Part shown: piece by piece, positions 25,108-33,365 of the stretch
Numbering within the stretch: the stretch's first letter is position 1
Layout: each line of letters opens with the position of its first letter
Source: Nonomuraea ceibae
GTDB lineage: Bacteria; Actinomycetota; Actinomycetes; Streptosporangiales; Streptosporangiaceae
DNA length: 64,000 nt
Direction: 5' to 3'
NCBI RefSeq assembly: GCF_019396325.1
Contig: NZ_JAHKRO010000008.1
Coordinates: 1 to 64,000 of the forward strand
Position numbers and translations under genes: made by a program
Notes under the pieces: model-generated
Database searches by the model: none
Told to the model about the DNA's origin: nothing
What the model saw: the letters and a program-made list of their open reading frames with translations, nothing else

Positions 25108-25417
25108 CCCACCCGGCCCGGCCGTTTGGCCCGCCCGCCCGCCGCCCAGGGAACCGCCCCAATCGGGCGATCCGCGGGCGGGGGTGGTATTCCCGGGCGG
25201 TTGGCATCCCCGGGCCGTGGCCGACCCAGGCGGGGGCCAACCCCCGTGCGGTGACCGGCGCTGGGCGGGAGCCCGTCTGCGCCTTCCAGGGGCCGCCACC
25301 TCACCGGGAGGGCCCGCAGGCGGTCACCAGGGCGGCCCTTTCCGTACGGGGCCGGGCCCGGTGGGGAGGTTCGCCTGGAGGGGCGGATTGTCGGTGCGGT
25401 ACGGCAGGATCGGCCGC
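25108..25417. other. Intergenic region without recognisable gene
   Basis: About 310 bp between rhaD and the DUF4132 gene. It is very GC-rich, with GGGCGG and CCCGGG words and small inverted repeats just after the rhaD stop (GGCCCGGCCG) that could help end transcription. The only frames through it are continuations of the downstream gene's frame and antisense shadows. I see no RNA gene or clear promoter. Confidence 0.5.
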
Positions 25418-27730
25418 ATGATTCCCTCGCTCGACGAGCTGGCCGCCCATGACCGGGAGATGGCCGCGGTCCCGCTGACCGCGCACGACGTACGGGAGAA
25501 GCTGCGCGACCGGGTGAGGCCGGTGCGCCGCGCGGTGGCGGCGGAGCTGCGCGAGGCGGACCACGAGACGTGCCGCCGGGCGGCGCTCGCCCTCGCCCGG
25601 CTGACGGCCGACGACCACAGCGAGGAGTTCACGCTGGCGTTCACCCGGTCCGACGGGTGGAGCGTCGAGGAGCTGACGGAGCTGTGCGAGGCGATCGGCA
25701 GGGGCGGCAACGGCTGGCACGACCTGGAGTGGATCCCGCTGCTGGGCGAGCGCGCCGCCGCGTTCCCCCCGAAGCGGCGGGCGAGGCTGTGGGCGGTGGC
25801 CGAGCGGCTGATCGACGAGACGGGACGCTTCTACCTGGGCGGGCAGGAGAGCCGGCTGGTGCAGCGGGCACTGGCTCCGGTCAACCCGGAGGCGCCGCCC
25901 CTGCCGCTGGGCCTCGACGGCTGGGGCGCCCTGGTCCGCGCCCACCTGGGCGGTTCGCCGGCTCCGCACCTGGTGGAGCTGGTGGAGCATCTGGCGGAGG
26001 CGGGCAGCCCGCGGCCGACGAAGGCGTGGCGTGCCCGCGCCGTGGACCTGCTGGCGGCCGACGGCGCGGCGGAGCTGGTGGCGGCGGCGGTGCGCGCGTT
26101 CGACGGCCCGCTGCCCGCCGGACACGTCCGGCTGCTGCGGGTCGAGGTCAACAGCGACATGGCCCGGGGTTTCGCCTGGGCGGCGGCGCTCACCGGCGTC
26201 GACGGGGCCGTGGCGGCGCTGGCCCGGCTGGCGGAGGCCGCGGCGGGCGGCGGGCGCGAGGTGGTGATGGACCTCAAGCTGGCCGGCGCGGCCGTCCACG
26301 CGATGGCCGAGTGCGACGGCGCGGTCGAGGCGCTGCGCCGCCTCCAGCGGACGGTCAGGAGCCGGGCGCTGCGCAAGCAGATCGACGCGGCCCTCACCAC
26401 GGCGGCGGCCCGCGACGGCATCACCGCCGCCCAGCTCGTCGAGCGCGCCGTCCCCGCGCACGGGCTGACCGCCGACGGCACCCGCTCGTGGCGGTGCGCC
26501 CCGTGGACGGTCACGCTCGCGGTCGAGGACGCCCGGACCGTACGCGTCTCCGCCCGCTCCGACGACGGCACGGTCCGCCGGAGCCTGCCCGGTGACCTCG
26601 GCGGCGGCCTGGAGCTCGCGGCCGAGATCAAGGCCGTGGCCAAGGAGGTCCGCCGCACCCTGTCGGCCGAGCGGGCCCGCCTGGAGTCCCTGTTCACCGT
26701 CGACCGTTCGTGGCCGTACGAGGAATGGGCCCGCCACTACCGCGACCACCCGATCACCGGAGCCGTCACCCGCGCCCTGATCTGGCAGAACGGCGACGGC
26801 GAGCCCTTCCTGCCCGGCGAGTCCTTCCTGCCCGGCGAGTCCGAGCCGGTGGGGGACCGCGTCCGGCTGTGGCATCCGGCCCGCGCCTCCCTGGACGAGG
26901 TCCGCGAATGGCGCGAGACGGTGACGGCGCGGCAGCTGCGCCAGCCGTTCAAGCAGGCGTTCCGCGAGGTCTACCTCCTCACCCCGGCCGAACTGGAGAC
27001 CTCGCCCCGCTCCGAGCGGTTCGCCGCCCACCTCGTCGTCCACGACCGCCTCTACGCCCTGGTCAAGGAGCGCGGCTGGCAGGCCGAGTGGCTGCACCAC
27101 CACGACGAGGCCGACGCCCGCAAGGAGCTGGCCGAGGGCGCCTGGCGGGCGCGCTTCCGCTACGTGTCGGCCGGGCGCGAGGGCGGCGAGCTGGTGGCCT
27201 CGACCGGCGCGGTCCGCTTCGAACGGCGCGCGGGCCGCCGGTGGGCGGAGGCGCCCCTGGCCGAGGTGCCGCCGCTGGTGTTCAGCGAGGCCATGCGTGA
27301 CGTGGACCTGTTCGTCGCGATCACCTCGATCGGCGCCGACCCGGGCTGGTCGGGCCGAGGCGGCGAGCGGCACCGCGCCTACTGGCGCACGCTGCCGGAC
27401 GCCGAGCTGCCCCCGTCGGCGGAGGTGCGCCGCGACGCGCTCGCCCGCATCCTGCCGCGCACCGCGATCGCCGGCCGCTGCGAGCTGGCCGACCGGCAGC
27501 TGATCGTCCGCGGCGACCTGCGTACCTACCGCATCCATCTGAGCAGCGGCGCCGTCTTCATGGAGCCGGGCGACGTCTACCTGTGCGTGGTCGCCCGCCG
27601 GGCCACGGGCAGGCAGTTCCTGCCGTTCGAGGAGGACGGCCGGCTGGCGGAGATCCTCAGCAAGGCGTTCCTGCTCGCCCGCGACAGCGCGATCACCGAC
27701 GAGTCGATCCTGCGGCAGATCCGCCCCTGA
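25418..27730 (+). CDS. DUF4132 domain-containing protein
   Basis: A 770-residue soluble protein starting MIPSLDELAAHDREMAAVPLT. The first 400 residues are alpha-helical, Leu/Ala-rich and HEAT-like. The centre carries the DUF4132 pattern: EIKAVAKEVRRTLSAERARLESLFTVDRSWPYEEWARHYRDHPITGAVTRALIW, then VRLWHPARASLDEVREWRE and RQPFKQAFREVYLLTPAE. The C-terminal block TYRIHLSSGAVFMEPGDVYLCVV is the conserved end seen in these proteins. Function is unknown; the family includes E. coli YehI. An 18-bp unit (FLPGES) is exactly duplicated at 26807-26842. Confidence 0.85.
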   Translation: MIPSLDELAAHDREMAAVPLTAHDVREKLRDRVRPVRRAVAAELREADHETCRRAALALARLTADDHSEEFTLAFTRSDGWSVEELTELCEAIGRGGNGWHDLEWIPLLGERAAAFPPKRRARLWAVAERLIDETGRFYLGGQESRLVQRALAPVNPEAPPLPLGLDGWGALVRAHLGGSPAPHLVELVEHLAEAGSPRPTKAWRARAVDLLAADGAAELVAAAVRAFDGPLPAGHVRLLRVEVNSDMARGFAWAAALTGVDGAVAALARLAEAAAGGGREVVMDLKLAGAAVHAMAECDGAVEALRRLQRTVRSRALRKQIDAALTTAAARDGITAAQLVERAVPAHGLTADGTRSWRCAPWTVTLAVEDARTVRVSARSDDGTVRRSLPGDLGGGLELAAEIKAVAKEVRRTLSAERARLESLFTVDRSWPYEEWARHYRDHPITGAVTRALIWQNGDGEPFLPGESFLPGESEPVGDRVRLWHPARASLDEVREWRETVTARQLRQPFKQAFREVYLLTPAELETSPRSERFAAHLVVHDRLYALVKERGWQAEWLHHHDEADARKELAEGAWRARFRYVSAGREGGELVASTGAVRFERRAGRRWAEAPLAEVPPLVFSEAMRDVDLFVAITSIGADPGWSGRGGERHRAYWRTLPDAELPPSAEVRRDALARILPRTAIAGRCELADRQLIVRGDLRTYRIHLSSGAVFMEPGDVYLCVVARRATGRQFLPFEEDGRLAEILSKAFLLARDSAITDESILRQIRP

Positions 27731-27799
27731 AGCCCCGCCCCACGCGTCCGGACCCGTTATCCGGACCCGTTATCCGGAAATGTCGGGCGATCTACGGGC

Positions 27800-28441
27800 T
27801 TATCCCTGGCGGACCGCCGCGAGCTGCTGCTCGAACGGGACGACCTCCTCGATCTCCGGCGGCCCGCTCACGTCCTCGGCCTGCCCGGCCTTCGGCTCCC
27901 GCGCGGGGGCCAGGCGGAGCATCAGGTCGGCCAGCTCGCCCGACGCGCGGGTGATGCGGTCCGGCAGGCCGCCGGTGTAGGCGTCGCCGGTGCCGCCCCA
28001 GTCCTCCGACGCCGCGTACACCGCCGTGGGCACGACCACGGCGCGCAGGTAGGCGAACAGCGGCCGGAGCGCGTGCTCCAGCGCCAGCGAGTGCCGCGCG
28101 GTGCCGCCGGTGGCGGCGATGAGCACTGGGGTGCCCGCCAGCGCGTCCTGGTCCAGCAGGTCGAAGAACGACTTGAACAGCCCGCTGTAGGAGGCGCTGA
28201 ACACCGGCGTGACCGCGATGACCCCGTCGGCCTCGGCCACGGCGTCCAGCGCCGAGCGCAGCCGGGCCCCGGCGAAGCCGGTGACGAAGTTGTTGGCGAT
28301 GTCCACCGCCAGCTCCCGCAGCTCGACGACGCGCGGCGTGGCGCCGCCGAGCCGCCGCCCGGCCGCCTCGGCGAGGCGGTCGGCCAGCAGGCGGGTGGAG
28401 GACGGCTGGGTCAGTCCCGCCGTGACGACGACGAGCTTCAT
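27800..28441 (-). CDS. FMN reductase, CE1759-type partner of a luciferase-like monooxygenase
   Basis: A 213-residue NADPH-dependent FMN reductase. The N-terminal flavodoxin-like start MKLVVVTAGLTQPSSTRLLADRLAEA, the TPVFSASYSGLFKSFFDLLDQDALAGTPVLIAATGG segment around residue 80-115, and HSLALEHALRPLFAYLRA are typical of the CE1759 group described as partners of CE1758 luciferase-like monooxygenases. It lies 12 bp downstream of just such a gene, with AAGGAGAACCCCG before its ATG. It would supply reduced FMN. Confidence 0.9.
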   Translation of the reverse strand: MKLVVVTAGLTQPSSTRLLADRLAEAAGRRLGGATPRVVELRELAVDIANNFVTGFAGARLRSALDAVAEADGVIAVTPVFSASYSGLFKSFFDLLDQDALAGTPVLIAATGGTARHSLALEHALRPLFAYLRAVVVPTAVYAASEDWGGTGDAYTGGLPDRITRASGELADLMLRLAPAREPKAGQAEDVSGPPEIEEVVPFEQQLAAVRQG

Positions 28442-28453
28442 CGGGGTTCTCCT

Positions 28454-29557
28454 TTACGAACGGGGGGCGGGCTGGGAGGGCTGTCCGGTGCGGGCCGCCA
28501 GCAGGGAGGCGTGGGTGGGCGCGTCCGGCACCTCGGCCGGGCGGCCCTTGGCGAACTCGGCGCGCAGCACCGGCACGACCTCCTCGCCGAGCAGGTCGAG
28601 CTGCTCCAGGACCGTCTTGAGCGGCAGCCCCGCGTGGTCCATGAGGAACAGCTGCCGCTGGTAGTCGCCGAAGTGCTCGCGGAACTCCAGGGTCCGGTCG
28701 ATGACCTGCTGCGGGCTGCCCACGGTCAGCGGCGTCTCGGCGGTGAACTCCTCCAGCGACGGCCCGTGACCGTACACGGGGGCGTTGTCGAAGTACGGCC
28801 GGAACTCGCGCACGGCGTCCTGCGAGTTCTTGCGCATGAACACCTGGCCGCCGAGCCCGACGATGGCCTGTTCCGGGGTGCCGTGCCCGTAGTGGGCGTA
28901 GCGCTGCCGGTAGAGGGTGATGAGCCGGACGAAGTGCTCCTTCGGCCAGAAGATGTTGTTGGCGAAGAACCCGTCACCGTAGTAGGCGGCCTGCTCGGCG
29001 ATCTCCGGGCTGCGGATCGAGCCGTGCCACACGAACGGCGGCACGCCGTCGAGCGGCCGGGGCGTGGACGTGAAGCCCTGCAGCGGGGTGCGGAAGCGGC
29101 CCTCCCAGTCCACGACGTCCTCGCGCCACAGCCGGTGGAGCAGCGCGTAGTTCTCGATGGCGAGCGGGATGCCCTGGCGGATGTCCTGGCCGAACCACGG
29201 GTAGACGGGCCCGGTGTTTCCGCGGCCCATCATGAGGTCGACCCGGCCTCCGGACAGGTGCTGCAGCATCGCGTAGTCCTCGGCGATCTTGACCGGGTCG
29301 TTGGTCGTGATCAGCGTGGTGGCGGTGGACAACTGCAGCCGCTCGGTCCTGGCGGCGATGTAGCCGAGCATGGTCGTGGGGGAGGACGGCACGAACGGCG
29401 GGTTGTGGTGCTCGCCGGTGGCGAACACGTCGAGCCCGACCTCCTCGGCCTTGAGCGCGATCGTCACCATCGCCTGGATCCGCTCCGCCTCGGTCGGGGT
29501 GCGGCCCGTCGTCGGGTCGGTGGTCACGTCGCCGACACTGAAGATCCCGAACTGCAT
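28454..29557 (-). CDS. LLM-class flavin-dependent monooxygenase, CE1758 type
   Basis: A 367-residue bacterial-luciferase-fold (TIM barrel) monooxygenase. It begins MQFGIFSVGDVTTDPTTGRTPTEAERIQAMV and has FATGEHHNPPF, SGGRVDLMMGRGNTGPVYPWFGQD and GGQVFMRKNSQDAVREFRPYFD. It needs reduced FMN, which the adjacent CE1759-type reductase would provide. The substrate is not known; members of this pair have been linked to degradation of small organic molecules, but no direct clue is present. The ATG at 29557 is chosen because the LLM core starts there. Confidence 0.9.
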   Translation of the reverse strand: MQFGIFSVGDVTTDPTTGRTPTEAERIQAMVTIALKAEEVGLDVFATGEHHNPPFVPSSPTTMLGYIAARTERLQLSTATTLITTNDPVKIAEDYAMLQHLSGGRVDLMMGRGNTGPVYPWFGQDIRQGIPLAIENYALLHRLWREDVVDWEGRFRTPLQGFTSTPRPLDGVPPFVWHGSIRSPEIAEQAAYYGDGFFANNIFWPKEHFVRLITLYRQRYAHYGHGTPEQAIVGLGGQVFMRKNSQDAVREFRPYFDNAPVYGHGPSLEEFTAETPLTVGSPQQVIDRTLEFREHFGDYQRQLFLMDHAGLPLKTVLEQLDLLGEEVVPVLRAEFAKGRPAEVPDAPTHASLLAARTGQPSQPAPRS

Positions 29558-29632
29558 ATTGGTCACCAGCCCATACTGTTGAAGTTTCAACAGCCAGCTC
29601 AGCAATCGAGGCTGCCTGTTTATTCCAGCGGT

Positions 29633-30253
29633 TCACCAGGCGTCGATGTCGGCCGCCGTGAGGATCCGCCGCGGAGCCCCCCGTTCGGCAACGGCGATCA
29701 TAGCCCGCCCGAGCCGCTCGGCCGTGGTGACCGCCGCCGCCGGGCGCAGGATGCGCAGCAGCAGGCGGAACGGCGCCGCGGCCACGTAGGCCGGCCGGTG
29801 CAGGCGGGTGCGCGCGACAGTGCCGTGCATGGGCTGTCCATACCCGGGCACCCCGCGTGGCACGTACCCGGGCACATACCCGGGCCGGAAGATGTAGGCC
29901 CGCAGCGGCAGCGCCAGCAGCGCCTCCTCGGTCGGGTCCCCGTCCTCCGCGCCCGACACGTACAGGAACGCCGACCCCGGGGCGACCTCCGCCAGCGCCG
30001 CCCCGGCGGCCAGGGCGACGTCCGCCGGGGAGCCCTCCGGGCAGCAGAAGCAGGCGTCGTGGCCCGCCAGCGCGTCCCGTACGGGCGCGAGGTCGGACAG
30101 GTCGGGGCGGACGAGCTCGCGCAGCTTGGGATGCCGCTCCCCGGTGGGGACGCGGCCGACGGCGAGGACTGCCCCGACGCGGTCGTCGGCCAGGCACGCC
30201 CGGAGCACGCCTCGCCCGATCATGCCCGCCGCCCCCACGACGATCACCTTCAC
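29633..30253 (-). CDS. NAD(P)-binding protein of the atypical SDR type
   Basis: A 206-residue protein with an N-terminal Rossmann motif VKVIVVGAAGMIGRGVLRACLADDRV (G-x-x-G-x-x-G). The strand-4 region FLYVSGAEDGDPTEEAL lacks a clear Tyr-x-x-x-Lys pair. The end, ERLGRAMIAVAERGAPRRILTAADIDAW, resembles NAD(P)H-binding epimerase-like proteins. GTG start overlaps the IclR stop (GTGA), so the two genes are coupled. A repeat-like PGYVPGYVPRGVPGYGQP stretch occurs near residue 123. Substrate unknown. Confidence 0.78.
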   Translation of the reverse strand: MKVIVVGAAGMIGRGVLRACLADDRVGAVLAVGRVPTGERHPKLRELVRPDLSDLAPVRDALAGHDACFCCPEGSPADVALAAGAALAEVAPGSAFLYVSGAEDGDPTEEALLALPLRAYIFRPGYVPGYVPRGVPGYGQPMHGTVARTRLHRPAYVAAAPFRLLLRILRPAAAVTTAERLGRAMIAVAERGAPRRILTAADIDAW

Positions 30254-31014
30254 GGATCCTTGCCTCCCAGGTCCCTGGCGGCCTCCCGCAGCACGGACGG
30301 CGCCCACGGCGGGATCTCCAGGCCGAGCGTGGAGATCCCGAGGGTCCAGCGGCAGTCACCGTCGCCGCCGGTCGGCACGGGCACGGTGATGGCCGCGCAC
30401 GCCACCTCTTCCCGGTACTGGCCGTGTTCCTCCACCACCTGCCCGGGACGCAGCCCGTACAACTCCTTCTCCACGTCGTCGGCGGTGGCGGGCGTGCGGG
30501 AGGTGAAGCGGCGCAGCCCCGACTCCTCCAGGATCGCGCGCCGCTCGGCGGGCGGGAGCGCGACCAGCAGCGCCTTGCCGAGCGCGGTCGCGTGCGGCGC
30601 GGCCTCCAGCCCGGCCTGGAGGTCCTCCAGCCACGGCGAGTAGAGGCCCTCGGCCACCTCGGCGACCACCAGCCGTCCTTCGGTCAGCCGCGCCAGGTAG
30701 GCGGTGTGGCCGGTGCTGGCGGCCAGGTGGCCGAGCACGGCACGGGCGTTGGGCGGGCGGCCCAGCGCGCCGAGCATGTCGTGGAAGCGCTCGGCCACCT
30801 GCGGGCCGGGCAGGTAGTCGCCGCTGGGCAGCCGGAGCAGGTAGCCCTCGTAGCAGAGCGTGCGGACCAGATGGTAGGAGGTGGAGAGGTTGAGCCCGCA
30901 CCGGCGGGCGATCACCTTGACCGTCAGCGGCCGGTCGGACTGGGCGACCTCCTCCAGCACGCGCAGTGCGCGTGACACGCTGCGGATCAGGTCGCTGGGT
31001 TCATCGCCGCTCAT
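30250..31014 (-). CDS. IclR-family transcriptional regulator
   Basis: A 254-residue regulator. The winged helix spans residues 1-75 (LIRSVSRALRVLEEVAQSDRPLTVKVIARRCGLNLSTSYHLVRTLCYEGYL), and the effector domain follows with SPWLEDLQAGLEAAPHATALGKALLVALPPAERRAIL and DDVEKELYGLRPGQVVEEHGQYREEVACAAITVPVP. The start MSGDEPSD at 31014 is preferred over one four codons upstream because of spacing to GGGG. IclR proteins control aromatic or carbon catabolism. The adjacent coupled gene is the NAD(P)-binding protein. Ligand unknown. Confidence 0.9.
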   Translation of the reverse strand: MSGDEPSDLIRSVSRALRVLEEVAQSDRPLTVKVIARRCGLNLSTSYHLVRTLCYEGYLLRLPSGDYLPGPQVAERFHDMLGALGRPPNARAVLGHLAASTGHTAYLARLTEGRLVVAEVAEGLYSPWLEDLQAGLEAAPHATALGKALLVALPPAERRAILEESGLRRFTSRTPATADDVEKELYGLRPGQVVEEHGQYREEVACAAITVPVPTGGDGDCRWTLGISTLGLEIPPWAPSVLREAARDLGGKDP

Positions 31015-31067
31015 GCACCCCAGCATCCGCCGTGGCGGGCCGGCGCGCCATTTGAAAAGTGACCGTG

Positions 31068-31139
31068 TGGACGATACTGGGATTGAACCAGTGACCTCTT
31101 CCGTGTCAGGGAAGCGCTCTCCCGCTGAGCTAATCGTCC
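31068..31139 (-). tRNA. tRNA-Val (GAC)
   Basis: Minus-strand cloverleaf: acceptor GGACGAT pairs with ATCGTCC, D-arm TAGCTCAGCGGGAGAGC, anticodon loop CTGACAC in the stem TTCC/GGAA, T-arm with GGTTCAATCC. The anticodon is GAC (Val). The 3' CCA is not encoded (the genome reads A-C-A after the acceptor). It follows tRNA-Gly by about 1 base and is probably co-transcribed. Confidence 0.93.
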
Positions 31140-31140
31140 T

Positions 31141-31215
31141 TGGAGCGGAAGACGGGATTCGAACCCGCGACCCTCACCTTGGCAAGGTGATGCTCTACCA
31201 CTGAGCCACTTCCGC
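31141..31215 (-). tRNA. tRNA-Gly (GCC)
   Basis: Minus-strand cloverleaf: acceptor GCGGAAG pairs with CTTCCGC, D-arm TGGCTCAGTGGTAGAGC, anticodon loop TTGCCAA in the CACC/GGTG stem, T-arm GGTTCGAATCC. Anticodon GCC (Gly). The CCA end is encoded at 31141-31143. First of the tRNA pair. Confidence 0.95.
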
Positions 31216-31249
31216 GCCCGCCCGGCCGGTGCCGGGCGACGAGAGAACT

Positions 31250-31723
31250 CTAGCGAAAACTCGCCGACTCCCCAAACCGGAGCGCTCCGACCTGCTCGGC
31301 GTACCAGGTGATCCCGGCGACATGGGCGGCGATCTCACGCAGCGTCCAGTTCGGGTCGCGCGGGGTGTCCCAGGCGTCGGGGGCGGTGGCGTAGCGGTGA
31401 GCGTACGCCTGGGCCAGGCGGGGCCAGCGGGCGCGCGCCTCGTCCAGGTCGAGCTCGGTGAAGCGGGCCCAGTCGGAGTCGAGCGTCACGGTCCGCCCGT
31501 GCCAGGGGGTGTCGAGCGGCGGCTCGCCCGCCAGCAGCGCCTCCACCTCGGCCAGGTGGTCGACGAGGTGGTCCTGGATGCGGCGGGCGGCCTTGGCGGG
31601 GGTCCACAGGCCCTCGGTGACGATCGGCCTGCCGTCCCAGGCGAGCCAGGTGGCGGCCAGGGCCAGGCAGCGGTCGGCGGCCTCGGCCACGGCGATCGCG
31701 GGGTTCGTCGCGGAATCGGTCAT
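31250..31723 (-). CDS. DinB/maleylpyruvate-isomerase-like hypothetical protein
   Basis: A 157-residue helical protein. DHLVDHLAEVEALLAGEPP, DLDEARARWPRLAQAYAHRY and the end NWTLREIAAHVAGITWYAEQVG, with the conserved W-T-x-R-E-x-x-x-H pattern, suggest the DinB/DfsB metal-dependent four-helix bundle. Possible metal histidines are in DHLVDHL and AAHVAG. Enzymatic role not known; relatives include thiol-dependent (mycothiol or bacillithiol) transferases. It stands alone between the tRNAs and the SDR gene. Confidence 0.7.
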   Translation of the reverse strand: MTDSATNPAIAVAEAADRCLALAATWLAWDGRPIVTEGLWTPAKAARRIQDHLVDHLAEVEALLAGEPPLDTPWHGRTVTLDSDWARFTELDLDEARARWPRLAQAYAHRYATAPDAWDTPRDPNWTLREIAAHVAGITWYAEQVGALRFGESASFR

Positions 31724-31748
31724 GGCCCGATCCTGGCCGCCGCACGTT

Positions 31749-31816
31749 CAACCGGGGGTCTAAGTGTGCCCGCCGTTGACGGCAACCGGGGGTCTAAGTG
31801 TGCCCGCCGTTGACGG
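31749..31816. repeat. Exact 34-bp tandem duplication at the 3' end of the SDR gene
   Basis: The 34-bp unit at 31749-31782 is repeated exactly at 31783-31816 (both begin CAACCGGGGGTCTAAG and end GTTGACGG). The copy at 31783-31816 contains the SDR stop codon and its last codons (Val-Asn-Gly-Gly-His-Thr). The other is the untranslated duplicate between the SDR and DinB-like genes. Confidence 0.85.
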
Positions 31817-32528
31817 TGACGCGCTCGCCCGTGATGAACGCGGCCGCGTCCGAGGCGAGGAAGCAGACCGCTCCGGCGATGTCGCCGGGGGTGCCCATGC
31901 GGCCCAGCGGCACCTCCGACAGGTACTCGTCCACCTCCAGGCCCGCGTGGCGCTCGACCGGGATCCAGCCGGGGGCGACGAGGTTGACGGTGACGCCGTG
32001 CGGGCCGAGCTCGCGGGCCCAGGAACGGGTGAGCGCCTGCTGCGCCGCCTTGGCCGCGATGTAGGCGGACATGCGGGGCAGCGCGCGGTCGACCACGTCG
32101 GAGCCGATCTGGATCACCCGGCCGCCGCCGCGCTCCTTCCATCCGGGCAGGAAGGCCCGTACGAGCAGGGTGGGGCTCTTGACGAAGAACGTGAGCTGGT
32201 CGAGGTGGTCCTGCCAGGTCAGGTTCTCGATCGGCACCTCGGGCTGCGGCCCGGTGGCGTTGAGCACGAGCGCGCCGACCGGTCCGAGCCGCCCGGCGAC
32301 GGCCTCGGCCAGCGCGCGGGTCGACTCCTCGTCGGTCACGTCGGCGGCGAACGTCTCCGCCCGGCCGCCCGCGGCCCGGATCCCGTCCGCCACCCGCTCG
32401 GCTCTGTCGTGGTCGGAGCGGTAGTTCACCGCGACGGTCCAGCCGTCGCCCGCCAGCCTGCGCGCGATGACCGCGCCGAGCCCCCGCGACGCGCCCGTGA
32501 CGAGCGCGACCTTTGCCTCAGTTGTCAC
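31794..32528 (-). CDS. Short-chain dehydrogenase/reductase (FabG-like)
   Basis: A 244-residue classical SDR: VALVTGASRGLGAVIARRLAGDG for NADP binding, LVLNATGPQ at the NNAG position, IQIGSDVV supplying Ser, and the catalytic Y-x-x-x-K in MSAYIAAKAAQQALTRSWA. PGWIPVERH and the end FITGERVTVNGGHT are typical of FabG-like oxidoreductases. NNAG is replaced by N-A-T-G, a mild variation. GTG start. Substrate unknown. A tandem duplication covers its last codons. Confidence 0.9.
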   Translation of the reverse strand: MTTEAKVALVTGASRGLGAVIARRLAGDGWTVAVNYRSDHDRAERVADGIRAAGGRAETFAADVTDEESTRALAEAVAGRLGPVGALVLNATGPQPEVPIENLTWQDHLDQLTFFVKSPTLLVRAFLPGWKERGGGRVIQIGSDVVDRALPRMSAYIAAKAAQQALTRSWARELGPHGVTVNLVAPGWIPVERHAGLEVDEYLSEVPLGRMGTPGDIAGAVCFLASDAAAFITGERVTVNGGHT

Positions 32529-32613
32529 CTGCGCGGTCCTTTGCCTCGTTTATCACGGTCGCGAGCCTATTGCTTCGTCCGGCGGCGAAGGATGGGTGGG
32601 TTAACGTCACGGT

Positions 32614-33348
32614 ATGGCTGCTGACCACACCGTTCGTGACGCCGACATCGCCCCCGTGGCGGCGCTGATCGCCGACCCGACCCGGGCGGCCATCCTGACG
32701 GCGCTGCTGGGCGGGCGCGCGCTGGCGGCGGGCGAGCTGGCCCGGCTGGCCGGGGTGAGCGCCGCCACCGCGAGCGCGCACCTGGCGCGGCTGCTCGACG
32801 GCGGCTTCGTGACCGTGGTCCGGCAGGGCCGGCACCGCTACTACCGCCTGTCCGGGCCGGAGGTGGCCGAGGTCCTGGAGGTGCTGGCCCGCGTCAGCGC
32901 CCGCCCGCCGGTGCGGTCGCTGCGCCAGTCGCGGCAGGCCCGCCTGCTGGAGGAGGCGCGTACGTGTTACGACCACCTGGCGGGGAAGGCGGGGGTGGCG
33001 CTGCTGGAGGCGTTGCGCGGCAGCGGCTGCCTGGCGGGGGAGGAGGTCACCGCCGAGGGGGAGCGGCTGCTGGCCGGGATCGGCGTGCACGTGGCCGGGG
33101 CGCGCGCGACCAGGCGGCGCTTCGCCCCGGAATGCCTTGACTGGACCGAGCGGCGGCCCCATCTCGGCGGCGCGCTCGGCGCGGCGGTCACGGCGGTGCT
33201 GCTGGAACGCGGCTGGTTCCGGCAGGGCGCGGCGCCGCGTGCGCTGACCCTCACCGACGAGGGCAGGAGTGAGCTGGCGGCGCTCTTCCCGAGCCACGTG
33301 ACAGCGCCCTGGAGTAAGGAGCTAACCTGGCAATCGCCGGTTACCTAA
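32614..33348 (+). CDS. ArsR-family winged-helix regulator with C-terminal extension
   Basis: A 244-residue protein. The first 100 residues are ArsR-type: VAALIADPTRAAILTALLGGRALAAGELARLAGVSAATASAHLARLLDGGFVTVVRQGRHRYYRLS. The rest is a helical extension with CYDHLAGKAGVALLEAL, a RRRFAPECLDWTERRPHLGGALGAAVTAVLLERGWF block and a Leu-rich end; this Cys-x-D-W-T-E-R-R-x-H-L-G-G-x-L-G pattern is conserved in a known subgroup of ArsR proteins. The ligand is unknown. Divergent from the SDR gene, which is a likely target; hutH follows by 17 bp. Confidence 0.9.
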   Translation: MAADHTVRDADIAPVAALIADPTRAAILTALLGGRALAAGELARLAGVSAATASAHLARLLDGGFVTVVRQGRHRYYRLSGPEVAEVLEVLARVSARPPVRSLRQSRQARLLEEARTCYDHLAGKAGVALLEALRGSGCLAGEEVTAEGERLLAGIGVHVAGARATRRRFAPECLDWTERRPHLGGALGAAVTAVLLERGWFRQGAAPRALTLTDEGRSELAALFPSHVTAPWSKELTWQSPVT

Positions 33349-33365
33349 GCGGGAGAAAACACATC

